The notes: generated by a model from the letters alone, not told the origin. Shown: positions 1-6,603, numbered from the stretch's first letter. The stretch: DNA of 8,195 nt from Caldifarciminota bacterium UBA3079 (GCA_002366635.1 DFBN01000095.1:1-8195); one strand, 5' to 3'. Made by a program: numbers and translations.

Positions 1-410
1 CCTATAAGACTACCGAACCCTGGTTCTGCAAAATCTGTCCTGCAGGCACCCTGGGTGCAGGGATACCATTGGTATTATGGGACCCTCTGCATGAGTTGCG
101 TAATCTCATAGGCTGGCTCTATTGGGTGAAAATCGGCATACTGCTTCTGATAGTCATCGCGGCGATTGCGGTCAAGCGGCCTTTCTGCCGGTTTATCTGC
201 CCGATAGGTGCAATCTATTCGGTATTCAACAAAGCAAGCATGTTGCATATAGAACTGGACAAAGAGCGGTGCAATAGTTGCGGGTTATGCAAAAGGGTAT
301 GCCCGATGAATATTGCCGCTAATGAGGACCCGAACCAGCTTGAATGCATCCGTTGTTTTGAGTGCGTCCGGAAATGTCCCCAATCTGCTCTGAAGATTCG
401 GGCCCTGTGA
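1..410 (+). CDS. NapH/YccM-like membrane 4Fe-4S binding protein, 3' part only
   Basis: The gene enters from the left edge. The frame is open from base 3, and 135 residues are visible up to the TGA at 408-410. Counting from base 3, there is a Cys-x2-Cys-Pro motif (C9, C12, then PAG), a hydrophobic membrane segment at about 40-57, and a second juxtamembrane motif CRFICPIGA (C62, C66). Two classical ferredoxin clusters follow: C90-x2-C93-x2-C96-x3-C100-P and C115-x2-C118-x2-C121-x3-C125-P. This order (membrane helices with CxxxCP motifs, then a dicluster ferredoxin tail) is that of NapH/MauN/YccM-type polyferredoxins, which pass electrons at the cytoplasmic membrane. The exact partner is unknown. 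The stop codon overlaps the GTG start of lipA, so the two are probably translated together. An internal TTG at 69 is not the real start, because the conserved first CxxCP motif lies upstream of it. The family assignment is firm; a specific role, such as electron supply to LipA, is inference. Confidence 0.85.
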   Translation, partial: YKTTEPWFCKICPAGTLGAGIPLVLWDPLHELRNLIGWLYWVKIGILLLIVIAAIAVKRPFCRFICPIGAIYSVFNKASMLHIELDKERCNSCGLCKRVCPMNIAANEDPNQLECIRCFECVRKCPQSALKIRAL

Positions 411-1270
411 ACAAATCTCTCTTAAGGAAGCCTGCATGGATTAGAATGAAATTCCCATCCGGGGAAATTTTCCAGCGGGTGAATCAAAAGCTGCGTAAAT
501 ACCGGCTCAATACGGTCTGCACTGCGGCTAGGTGTCCGAACCTGGCCGAATGCTGGAGCCGCGGCACTGCTACTTTCATGATTCTTGGTGATACCTGCAC
601 ACGACACTGCCGTTTCTGCTCAGTTCCTCCAGGCAATCCTCGTGGCAAGATTGACGAAGATGAACCTGAAAGGGTAGCGAGCGCAGTCAGAGAACTCGGA
701 CTTAAATACATTGTCCTTACCTCGGTTGACCGTGATGACCTGGAAGATTCAGGTGCTGCAAATTTTGTCCGAACCATCAAAGCCATCAAAACGATTCCCG
801 ATGTCAGGGTTGAAGTTCTAACCCCGGATTTTGGCGGCCGGGCAGAACTGATTGGTCAGGTGCTTGAAGCCGGGCCCGATGTTTTTGCCCATAATATCGA
901 AACAACAAAGCGGGTCAGTCCTCATGTGCGTGACCCGCGTGCTTCTTATCAGCGTTCGCTTAAAGTCCTGAGCATAGCCAAGCGGAAATCACCCGATACT
1001 TTCACCAAAAGCAGTATCATGGTCGGTCTCGGGGAAACCGATGAAGAAATTCTTCAAACAATGGAAGATTTACGTTCGGTCGGCTGCGATATTCTGACGA
1101 TCGGCCAGTATTTGCAGCCGGCGCGTCGTTGTATCCCGGTCTCACGATATGTCGAACCGGTTCAATTCCAGCTTTGGGAACAACAGGCACTGAAGATGGG
1201 TTTCTGTCGGGCACTCTGCGGGCCTTTAGTGCGCAGCTCATATCGCGCCGACCAGGTCTTTCCCGGTTGA
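407..1270 (+). CDS. lipA: Lipoyl synthase (radical SAM)
   Basis: LipA inserts two sulfur atoms into protein-bound octanoyl groups to make the lipoyl cofactor of 2-oxoacid dehydrogenases and the glycine cleavage H protein. The 287-residue product has the family's usual length. Visible landmarks are the N-terminal RKPAW motif (7-11) and the auxiliary sacrificial [4Fe-4S] motif C38-x4-C43-x5-C49. Next come GTATFMILGD (53-62), the radical-SAM cluster motif C64-x3-C68-x2-C71, the HNIET motif and the C-terminal RSSY, whose serine is known to ligate the auxiliary cluster. All key residues are present. The start chosen is GTG at 407: it lies just before RKPAW and overlaps the upstream TGA as GTGA. 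The next ATG (446) would remove the conserved motif, and the frame is open further upstream only because it overlaps the ferredoxin gene. No good Shine-Dalgarno site precedes it, which fits translational coupling. The C terminus ends shortly after RSSY. No lipB or lplA is visible, so the octanoyl donor pathway cannot be judged. Confidence 0.96.
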   Translation: MNKSLLRKPAWIRMKFPSGEIFQRVNQKLRKYRLNTVCTAARCPNLAECWSRGTATFMILGDTCTRHCRFCSVPPGNPRGKIDEDEPERVASAVRELGLKYIVLTSVDRDDLEDSGAANFVRTIKAIKTIPDVRVEVLTPDFGGRAELIGQVLEAGPDVFAHNIETTKRVSPHVRDPRASYQRSLKVLSIAKRKSPDTFTKSSIMVGLGETDEEILQTMEDLRSVGCDILTIGQYLQPARRCIPVSRYVEPVQFQLWEQQALKMGFCRALCGPLVRSSYRADQVFPG

Positions 1271-1274
1271 AAGA

Positions 1275-1538
1275 CTGAACGAATCCATAGAAGAAATACG
1301 GGGTCAGCTAACGCGAAAGGAAAGTTATTTCGCAATATTCTCGGTTGTGGTCGGGATGGCGATGTTCCTGGCATCGATTGCGGGCAGGGTTTTTGCTCAA
1401 CTGCTTTCCGGATTCAGGGTGGTGATACTGGCACATGAGTTTGTCAATTACCATATTCTATGTAATTTTGCGCTCCGGCGGTTGAATTACGGCAAAGGTG
1501 TCTTTCTGCACGCACTCCGAGCGCGGTCACGCGGTTAG
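1275..1538 (+). CDS. Possible small membrane protein, start codon unclear
   Basis: This frame is open from 1230 to a TAG at 1536-1538. From about 1266 its translation looks like a real protein start: a charged, helical stretch (VERLNESIEEIRGQLTRKES) followed by a hydrophobic segment of about 20 residues (YFAIFSVVVGMAMFLASIAG), which is one likely membrane helix. The remainder is basic and less protein-like. No ATG, GTG or TTG exists in this frame before GTG 1347, which lies inside the hydrophobic segment. The start given here is a CTG at 1275 and is only a placeholder. The frame begins as lipA ends and is +1 relative to lipA. It could therefore be a gene with a rare start, a tail of lipA reached by frameshift or created by a sequencing indel, or a decayed remnant. 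I do not recognise the family. The remaining sequence up to the promoter at 1549 holds nothing else I can support. Confidence 0.3.
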   Translation: MNESIEEIRGQLTRKESYFAIFSVVVGMAMFLASIAGRVFAQLLSGFRVVILAHEFVNYHILCNFALRRLNYGKGVFLHALRARSRG

Positions 1539-1548
1539 TAGGTTAATG

Positions 1549-1577
1549 TTGACTTAGTTCGCAGTTTGCGGTATCTT
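1549..1577 (+). promoter_or_regulatory. Sigma70-like promoter of the lipoprotein gene
   Basis: The -35 element TTGACT (1549-1554) and the -10 element TATCTT (1572-1577) are separated by exactly 17 bases. Each matches the housekeeping consensus at five of six positions. Transcription would start near 1584, giving a leader of roughly 40 bases before the ATG at 1627. The same -35 hexamer occurs at the two other promoters in this window. Confidence 0.7.
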
Positions 1578-1616
1578 TACTCCAGAATTGAAAAGGAACC
1601 TATTAAACTCATACCT

Positions 1617-1622
1617 AGGAGG
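1617..1622 (+). promoter_or_regulatory. Shine-Dalgarno site that fixes the lipoprotein start
   Basis: AGGAGG lies four bases before the ATG at 1627. It is the only strong Shine-Dalgarno site seen ahead of any gene in the window. It argues against the in-frame TTG at 1588, which would also place 13 residues in front of the signal peptide. Confidence 0.8.
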
Positions 1623-1626
1623 AAGT

Positions 1627-3750
1627 ATGCGTAAGGACCTAGCCCTAATATCCGTCGTGCTTGCGGTTTTGATGCTCACCGTAGGCTGCAAGAATAAACC
1701 ACCGAACATCCCGGCAAGGCCAGTCGGTCCGGATTCTATACTCCAGGATACACTCGCTACTTATTCGAGTGTCACGACCGACCCGAACCGGGACCAAGTG
1801 CTTTATGTATTCGACTGGGATGACAGCCAGAACGATACGACCAACTTTAACGCATCCGGTGATACGGTTTCAGTGAGCCATGCTTGGACTGACACCGGCA
1901 GCTATGCAATCCGAGTAAAGGCAAAGGATGAAAAGGGACTTTTTTCTGCTGACTGGTCTGATACCCACATGGTTTATGTCATTATCAGCGGCAGCCCTGT
2001 GAACCATCGGCCGAACCCGCCCGATGCACCTACCGGGCCAGACACTGGTTGGGTTGACTCGGTCCAGGTATTCAGCGCCTCAGCAACTGACCCGGATGGC
2101 GACTCGGTCCGACTCAGATTCATCTGGGGGGAAGACAACCGGGTTTCGTATTGGAGCCCGCTTGTGCCGAGTGGCGCCACCGTAACTGATTCTGTGACTT
2201 ATTTTAACTATGGGGTCAAGAACATCCGGGCTGTGGCGATGGACAAGGACTCGGCCCTTTCTGATACCTCCTCGCCGAAAGTCTTCTTTGCAAATCAGTC
2301 AAACACAAAACCTGGCAAACCGACCATCACCGGTCCTGGCCGCGGCATCAAAAACGGGCCAGAATATCGATTCTACGCAAGGTCACGTGATCCGGAAGGC
2401 GACAGCGTTCAGTACAAATTCTTCTGGGGAGACGGTGACTCCTCGGCCTGGACCCAGTTCTACCAGCACGATATTCCAGTAATGGACTCATGGAGCTATA
2501 GTGCAGAAGGAACCTACAACTTGCGCGCTATCGCCCGCGACCAGGGAGGTCTGGTCTCAGATACCTCAGACTCGTTCACTTTTGTGGTCGTAGGTGAAGG
2601 AACCGTTATTTGGGGTTACTTGTTCGGTGAAGAAATCATCTCATCACCAGCCCTTACCAGTGTTGCCAATACCCAAGGAGAATCCAGACCCGCAGTAGTA
2701 ATCGGCATCACCAACGGCCTTCTTGTGGCGATGGATGCCTATCTGGGCGAAATACTCCATACAGTCTATGAGCCGACTTTTGAGGCCTTTCATTCCTCAC
2801 CGGCAATCGGCGAAGACGGCACTGTTTATATCGGCAATGAAAACGGCAATGTTTATGCATTGGACATGGTATCTGATACTTTTAGCTGGTGCTATCCAGA
2901 TTCCCTGACCGGCGACGACATGGGAGCGACGCCAGTTGTGGACGGCAATAATATCTATGTTGGTGGTGAAAACGGGTGCATCCAGCAGCTCAGGGACGAC
3001 GGCACAAGCGTCACTGAACTATGGAATTATCACCTTAAGGAAGAACTCAATGCTTCACCGGTGCTGGACCCGAACGGAAACCTGATTGTGGGTGATGACT
3101 CTGGATATGTATACTCTTTTGCTCCGGACCACTCACTGAACTGGACATTCAATGTTCAGGGCAATATAACTTCTTCTCCGGCAATCGGCTCAGACGGCAC
3201 TGTCTATGTCGGCACCGAACAAAGCAAGTTGTTCGCCATATCTTCAAGTGGCAGCCAGTTGTGGTGCTATGAAATCACTCCATCCACATTCATTTATTCG
3301 TCGCCGGTCATCGGGCTTGATGGAAGCATTTACTTCGGAGCGAACGACGGCTACCTGTATCGCCTTGACAAAACTACCGGCCAGCCGATGCAGAACTGGC
3401 CGGTTTTACTCTCTCAGTCAGAGGTCTCTTCCACTCCGGCCGTATCTGCCGACGGCATCATCTATGTCACAAGCGATGACGACGTGTTACATGCGGTGCG
3501 CGAAGACGGAACCGTGGCCTGGAATGTCGAATTGAAGCAACCTGAAAGCCACCAAAGCAAACAACGGCGCTTTGGTGCTGAGGACCTGTTGCCATCGCCA
3601 GTAATCGACCAGTACGGCATTATTTATGTAGCCTCTGGATTCGACGGGGTATTCGCAATCGCGGGTCGCTCAACTGGCACGCTGGCTCAGACCCCATGGC
3701 CGATGTTCCACCACGACATTCGCCATACCGGTAAATTCAATACCTGGTGA
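1627..3750 (+). CDS. Secreted lipoprotein: Ig/PKD-like repeats plus PQQ-like beta-propeller
   Basis: This 707-residue protein begins with a lipoprotein signal peptide: MRKD, a hydrophobic core, then LTVGC with the lipidated cysteine at 21. The threonine at -3 makes the lipobox slightly unusual but acceptable. Three Ig/PKD-like modules follow, starting at about residues 25, 126 and 226. The first carries TDPNRD and the other two DP(D/E)GDS; each also has an F-x-W-[GD]-[DE] strand and a closing 'IRVKAKD/IRAVAMD/LRAIARD' strand. From about 339 to 690 lie about eight repeats of the type SSPAIG-DGTVYVG-G-LYA, as in PQQ-like propellers of the BamB or quinoprotein type. The extreme C terminus contains WPMFHHDIRHTG, a motif common at the end of such propellers. 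The protein is probably anchored on the outside of a membrane and may bind a protein or polysaccharide. No catalytic residues are recognisable and nothing shows that it binds PQQ, so enzyme activity should not be assumed. It is a single-gene unit with its own promoter, Shine-Dalgarno site and terminator. Confidence 0.88.
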   Translation: MRKDLALISVVLAVLMLTVGCKNKPPNIPARPVGPDSILQDTLATYSSVTTDPNRDQVLYVFDWDDSQNDTTNFNASGDTVSVSHAWTDTGSYAIRVKAKDEKGLFSADWSDTHMVYVIISGSPVNHRPNPPDAPTGPDTGWVDSVQVFSASATDPDGDSVRLRFIWGEDNRVSYWSPLVPSGATVTDSVTYFNYGVKNIRAVAMDKDSALSDTSSPKVFFANQSNTKPGKPTITGPGRGIKNGPEYRFYARSRDPEGDSVQYKFFWGDGDSSAWTQFYQHDIPVMDSWSYSAEGTYNLRAIARDQGGLVSDTSDSFTFVVVGEGTVIWGYLFGEEIISSPALTSVANTQGESRPAVVIGITNGLLVAMDAYLGEILHTVYEPTFEAFHSSPAIGEDGTVYIGNENGNVYALDMVSDTFSWCYPDSLTGDDMGATPVVDGNNIYVGGENGCIQQLRDDGTSVTELWNYHLKEELNASPVLDPNGNLIVGDDSGYVYSFAPDHSLNWTFNVQGNITSSPAIGSDGTVYVGTEQSKLFAISSSGSQLWCYEITPSTFIYSSPVIGLDGSIYFGANDGYLYRLDKTTGQPMQNWPVLLSQSEVSSTPAVSADGIIYVTSDDDVLHAVREDGTVAWNVELKQPESHQSKQRRFGAEDLLPSPVIDQYGIIYVASGFDGVFAIAGRSTGTLAQTPWPMFHHDIRHTGKFNTW

Positions 3751-3766
3751 TATACTATCACTGAAT

Positions 3767-3796
3767 GGCGCCGCTTTTAAGCGGCGCCGCTTTTTT
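3767..3796 (+). terminator. Rho-independent terminator after the lipoprotein gene
   Basis: A perfect inverted repeat, GGCGCCGCTT (3767-3776) and AAGCGGCGCC (3779-3788), is followed by GC and six Ts (3791-3796). It lies 17 bases after the lipoprotein stop. On the minus strand the hairpin is not followed by a T-tract, so it should act mainly on plus-strand transcription. The last two Ts form part of the stop codon of the convergent mutL-like gene. Confidence 0.9.
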
Positions 3797-6314
3797 ATCT
3801 AGACAAGTCTGGCAGGATAATCCTCGGTCTCTTCACCCCGACTCTGAGTTGAGTCGTGCCGTCAATCAAAGCCAGTTTTCCTTCCCGTATTTTCAGGATT
3901 TCCAATATATCCGAATCCATTTTCCGCTGACCAAATCCACCGGTCACCACGATTGTGAAACCTGGATTAGGCTCAAGCACATTTTCCAAATCCAGGCCAG
4001 CGGTTATCAACCCGGCAGCACCCCTTTTCTGCAATTGGACAAGTAAATTGCGGTCGGCCCAATCCGTAACAGATATCTGACCGGCTTCAACCTTGTCAAA
4101 CTTCAATTTCCCAAAAGCCTCTTTCCCTTGACCCCAAGCGCCCGTGATAATAATCCCTTGATTTGAAACAATGCCGCCTTTATCAGAGATTTTCCGGACT
4201 TTACCGGGTAACCAGGCAAGCACCTCAAGTTCCTCAAGCAGCGGTTCAATAATTACCATGCCGTAGTTCAGATTGATTCGGTTTACTTTGCCTCGCACCG
4301 GAGATTTACAGACTTTCATATTACCCGGGCGCATGATTGCTGCCAGCCACTGGCCTTTGGATACTTCCTGGCCGATTTCACATTTCAGATAGGGCTTGAT
4401 TTCCCTGGATTCGACCCCAAGTTCTTTGGCAACATTCACAGTTGTGAACTCTCGCGCGGCCTCGGGTTTTTCACGGACAACCAGGGTTCCACTAGGCAGG
4501 ACTCTTTCAATCCGGCCTTCAACCGGCGATAAAAACAGTTTGGGAAACATCAGACGGTGTTTCTTGGCAACGATGTCTCCCAGTCCAATTTCATCACCGA
4601 CCTTTTTGACCAGATAATTCGGCAACTCCTCTGGCTTGACCTCAAGCGCTTCTGCAACATGGATGAAGAATGGCCTGAGAAACTGCCGCACACTCTTTGC
4701 AACGAGCGTATCCGGCTTGACCATGTCGCCGGATTTGACGAATATCCGGCCCGGTATGGCAAGTTCTCTTCTCATATGTATCGCCCCACGGTAAATCCGT
4801 TCTTCAGGATTGAGTTCTATCTTCCTGGCCGGTGGCACATAACTTTTCTCGTCAACCTTCTTACCCGGTTTCAGCCTCACAATTCCCAGTTTGCCGAACA
4901 GTTCCTTGGCAAGTTCCGGGTTCACTTCTGCAAGCACGCCCAGATGTGGAAACATAAACGCACGGTCAACAGCCAGTTGCACCGCGTCCTTTGGCTGGAG
5001 TGCATTAACAAGCATCATTGCGGCCGCACCCCTCGGTGAATGGGAAAGAATACCACCACTCCCGATAATCATGTCATAATCCTCTAGTGTAAACGGTTTT
5101 CCTTTTGTCGGTTTTTTCTGCCTGACACGCATGAAGTTGTTAATATTCAGCTCGGCTGGGCCAGAACTTAAGGATTTTCCCTGCATTACCTTCAGATGCT
5201 CGCTTACCGCCTCGCGAATCGCGATAGTGGCAACTGCCCATTCAATCATCATATCCTTATTATTTTCAGGCAGACTGGTCGGGTTGATATGCTTATTACC
5301 GATTCGATTCCATAATTCTGTTTCGGTTATCGGGAAATCCAAAAATTGCTTAATCGGGCCAACACCGTTCAAACCGGCAACATTCAATATGCTGTAACTC
5401 ATCCCGAGGTTGGCGCTGACCGTGCGGAATACATTACCGTTCTCGGCAGTGAATACATCGGTGGTTGCGCCGCCGATATCAATAGCGAGGATTCTTGCCT
5501 TCATGTCTTTTGATATGAGGCTGAGAATCCTGCCGAATCCTGCAGGTGTCGGCAGAATCCGTGCATCCACCCACCGCTTCAGCCGTTCATATCCGGGTGC
5601 CTGTGACATTACATGGTCCATAAATAGATGGTGAATCGCATCGCGCGCCGGTTCCAGGTTTTCCTGTTCACCAGCAGGTCTGATATTCGGGATCGGATAA
5701 AACATGAACCGGTCGCTCAATGTTTCTCTGACATGTTCCTGCGCATTTATATTCCCGGCATAAATAACCGCCAGCTTCGCATTCGGGTTGAGCTTCGGAT
5801 GCAGGCCGGATTCTGTTATCAACTCAGCGAGAAATACCGGGCCGCTGACAGCATCGCCATCAAAGCCTCCTGCCAGCAGGACCATATCGGGCCGGAGCCT
5901 TTTCAGGTCCTCAATCTTACGGTAAGGCGTTCTGCCGTCATTCATCGCAACAACATCAAGCACAACCGCACCTGCACCCAGTGCTACGCGGTCGGCGCTT
6001 TCTGCAGTAATATCCTTTATCAGGCCGGTGACTACCATTGCCAGACCACCTCCTGCACTCGATGTCGAGAAATAGGGAACGGCCGGCACCCCGTTCTCGA
6101 GCAGGGTTTCGCCGGTTATCTTTTCCAATGCCTGCAATGCCCGGACAACACCCACGGTTACATCCTCATGAGGCTTTTCGACCGTTGTCACGGCTTCTTC
6201 TCGAAAGAACCGCCAATCGGGAGACTTCTTAAACAGTATTGCCTTGGTCGTAGTGCTACCGACATCAGTAATGCAGAATTCCCGAAGTTCTCCCATCAGT
6301 GTTTTTTCTGGCAT
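3795..6314 (-). CDS. MutL/GlmL-family ASKHA protein with long C-terminal extension
   Basis: The first ~476 residues match the glutamate mutase L (MutL/GlmL) family, relatives of actin-like ATPases found beside B12-dependent glutamate mutase. Visible motifs are the phosphate-1 loop DVGSTTTK (17-24), the second phosphate loop DIGGATTDV (279-287) and the late GSGGILSH motif. Classical MutL is about 460 residues; this protein has 839. The extra ~363 residues include segments that look like barrel-sandwich (biotinyl/lipoyl-like) folds: SGDMVKPDTLVAK, VGDEIGLGDIVAK with LSPVEGRIE, and IGQEVSKGQWLA with KSPVRGKVNRI. A final Gly-rich part (ITGAWGQGKEAFG, GAAGLITAGLDL, VVTGGFGQ) follows. The start chosen is ATG 6314, because a good promoter ends 7 bases before it. 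ATG 6365 would lie upstream of that promoter; ATG 6296 (833 residues) is the alternative. No glutamate mutase subunits are in the window, so the partner is unknown. The gene converges on the lipoprotein gene and diverges from pheS. Confidence 0.87.
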   Translation of the reverse strand: MPEKTLMGELREFCITDVGSTTTKAILFKKSPDWRFFREEAVTTVEKPHEDVTVGVVRALQALEKITGETLLENGVPAVPYFSTSSAGGGLAMVVTGLIKDITAESADRVALGAGAVVLDVVAMNDGRTPYRKIEDLKRLRPDMVLLAGGFDGDAVSGPVFLAELITESGLHPKLNPNAKLAVIYAGNINAQEHVRETLSDRFMFYPIPNIRPAGEQENLEPARDAIHHLFMDHVMSQAPGYERLKRWVDARILPTPAGFGRILSLISKDMKARILAIDIGGATTDVFTAENGNVFRTVSANLGMSYSILNVAGLNGVGPIKQFLDFPITETELWNRIGNKHINPTSLPENNKDMMIEWAVATIAIREAVSEHLKVMQGKSLSSGPAELNINNFMRVRQKKPTKGKPFTLEDYDMIIGSGGILSHSPRGAAAMMLVNALQPKDAVQLAVDRAFMFPHLGVLAEVNPELAKELFGKLGIVRLKPGKKVDEKSYVPPARKIELNPEERIYRGAIHMRRELAIPGRIFVKSGDMVKPDTLVAKSVRQFLRPFFIHVAEALEVKPEELPNYLVKKVGDEIGLGDIVAKKHRLMFPKLFLSPVEGRIERVLPSGTLVVREKPEAAREFTTVNVAKELGVESREIKPYLKCEIGQEVSKGQWLAAIMRPGNMKVCKSPVRGKVNRINLNYGMVIIEPLLEELEVLAWLPGKVRKISDKGGIVSNQGIIITGAWGQGKEAFGKLKFDKVEAGQISVTDWADRNLLVQLQKRGAAGLITAGLDLENVLEPNPGFTIVVTGGFGQRKMDSDILEILKIREGKLALIDGTTQLRVGVKRPRIILPDLSR

Positions 6315-6321
6315 CAAAATC

Positions 6322-6350
6322 AGGATAACAGACAGTTCCTTTCCAGTCAA
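6322..6350 (-). promoter_or_regulatory. Promoter of the mutL-like gene, probably giving a leaderless mRNA
   Basis: Read on the minus strand, TTGACT (6350-6345) and TATCCT (6327-6322) are separated by 17 bases. The -10 ends 7 bases before the ATG at 6314, so transcription should begin at or next to the start codon. There is no Shine-Dalgarno site in front of this ATG. The element lies inside the longest possible reading frame, which argues that the frame's first ATG (6365) is not used. Confidence 0.55.
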
Positions 6351-6370
6351 GGCCAGTCCCAGCATTGTGG

Positions 6371-6404
6371 CTATATCCCCAATCTAAAATCTCAAATCCC
6401 CATC
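6371..6404. repeat. Degenerate heptanucleotide tandem repeat
   Basis: Four consecutive 7-base units on the plus strand all end in ATC: CTATATC, CCCAATC, TAAAATC and TCAAATC. A shorter CCCATC follows. On the minus strand the units read GATNNNN. The array sits in the divergent intergenic region just upstream of the mutL-like promoter. Short heptamer repeats are known from intergenic regions of cyanobacteria and others. Whether this one is a dispersed family in its own genome cannot be told from one copy. Confidence 0.5.
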
Positions 6405-6461
6405 GCGAAGATGTCGCTCCTACCAATCCGACCCGAAATCCCGGCGCGATTAACGGCCGGG
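6401..6461. other. Intergenic small hairpins, possible REP-like element
   Basis: Next to the heptamer array are two overlapping, mutually exclusive short hairpins: CATC-GCGAA-GATG (6401-6413) and GCGA-AGATG-TCGC (6405-6417). Further on is a six-base-pair hairpin, CCCGGC/GCCGGG, with a ten-base loop (6440-6461). None has a T-tract on either strand, so they are not intrinsic terminators. Together with the heptamers they resemble a REP- or MITE-like intergenic element, but a single copy without a transposase or target duplication is weak evidence. The rest of the intergenic region up to the pheS promoter shows no gene. Confidence 0.35.
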
Positions 6462-6568
6462 CCAGTTGATCAATCGTGTAACGGGCTTTGTTTCAGGCAC
6501 TTCTGCAATTTATGGCCGTTTTTTAGGGCATACCCCTCCGTATTATTTTAACACAGTGAACCGAGTTC

Positions 6569-6596
6569 TTGACTTTGTTCTTTTTTTGAGCATATT
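6569..6596 (+). promoter_or_regulatory. Promoter of pheS-pheT, probably giving a leaderless mRNA
   Basis: TTGACT (6569-6574) and CATATT (6591-6596) are separated by 16 bases. The -10 matches consensus at four of six positions and ends 7 bases before the ATG at 6604, the same distance as in the divergent mutL-like promoter. An AT-rich stretch (TATTATTTTA, 6541-6550) lies upstream and could act as an UP element or an alternative -10. No T-box-like leader or phenylalanine-rich leader peptide, which are frequent controls of pheST, is visible; a start at the ATG would leave no room for one. Confidence 0.5.
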
Positions 6597-6603
6597 GAGC
6601 GTG

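Noticed and set aside
1518..1534. CGCG-GTCA-CGCG palindrome near 1521-1532 as a terminator for the lipA unit
   Set aside because: Only four base pairs and no T-tract follow, so an intrinsic terminator is not supported.
2054..2082. TTGACT hexamer inside the lipoprotein gene as an internal promoter
   Set aside because: At 17 bases downstream the sequence is CGCCTC, with no -10-like element at 16-18 bases, and no gene starts nearby.
4557..5039. Plus-strand frame of 160 codons antisense to the mutL-like gene
   Set aside because: Composition is unlike a real protein and no motif, promoter or Shine-Dalgarno site supports it. The opposite strand is coding.
6440..6461. GC-rich hairpin as a terminator
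   Set aside because: No T-run follows on either strand, and there is no gene ending next to it; both flanking genes start here and point away.
5628..6551. Long plus-strand frame of 307 codons opposite the mutL-like gene
   Set aside because: It lies almost wholly antisense to a gene with clear family motifs. Its translation is rich in Cys, His and Arg with no recognisable domain, and it has no ribosome site. It is a shadow frame.
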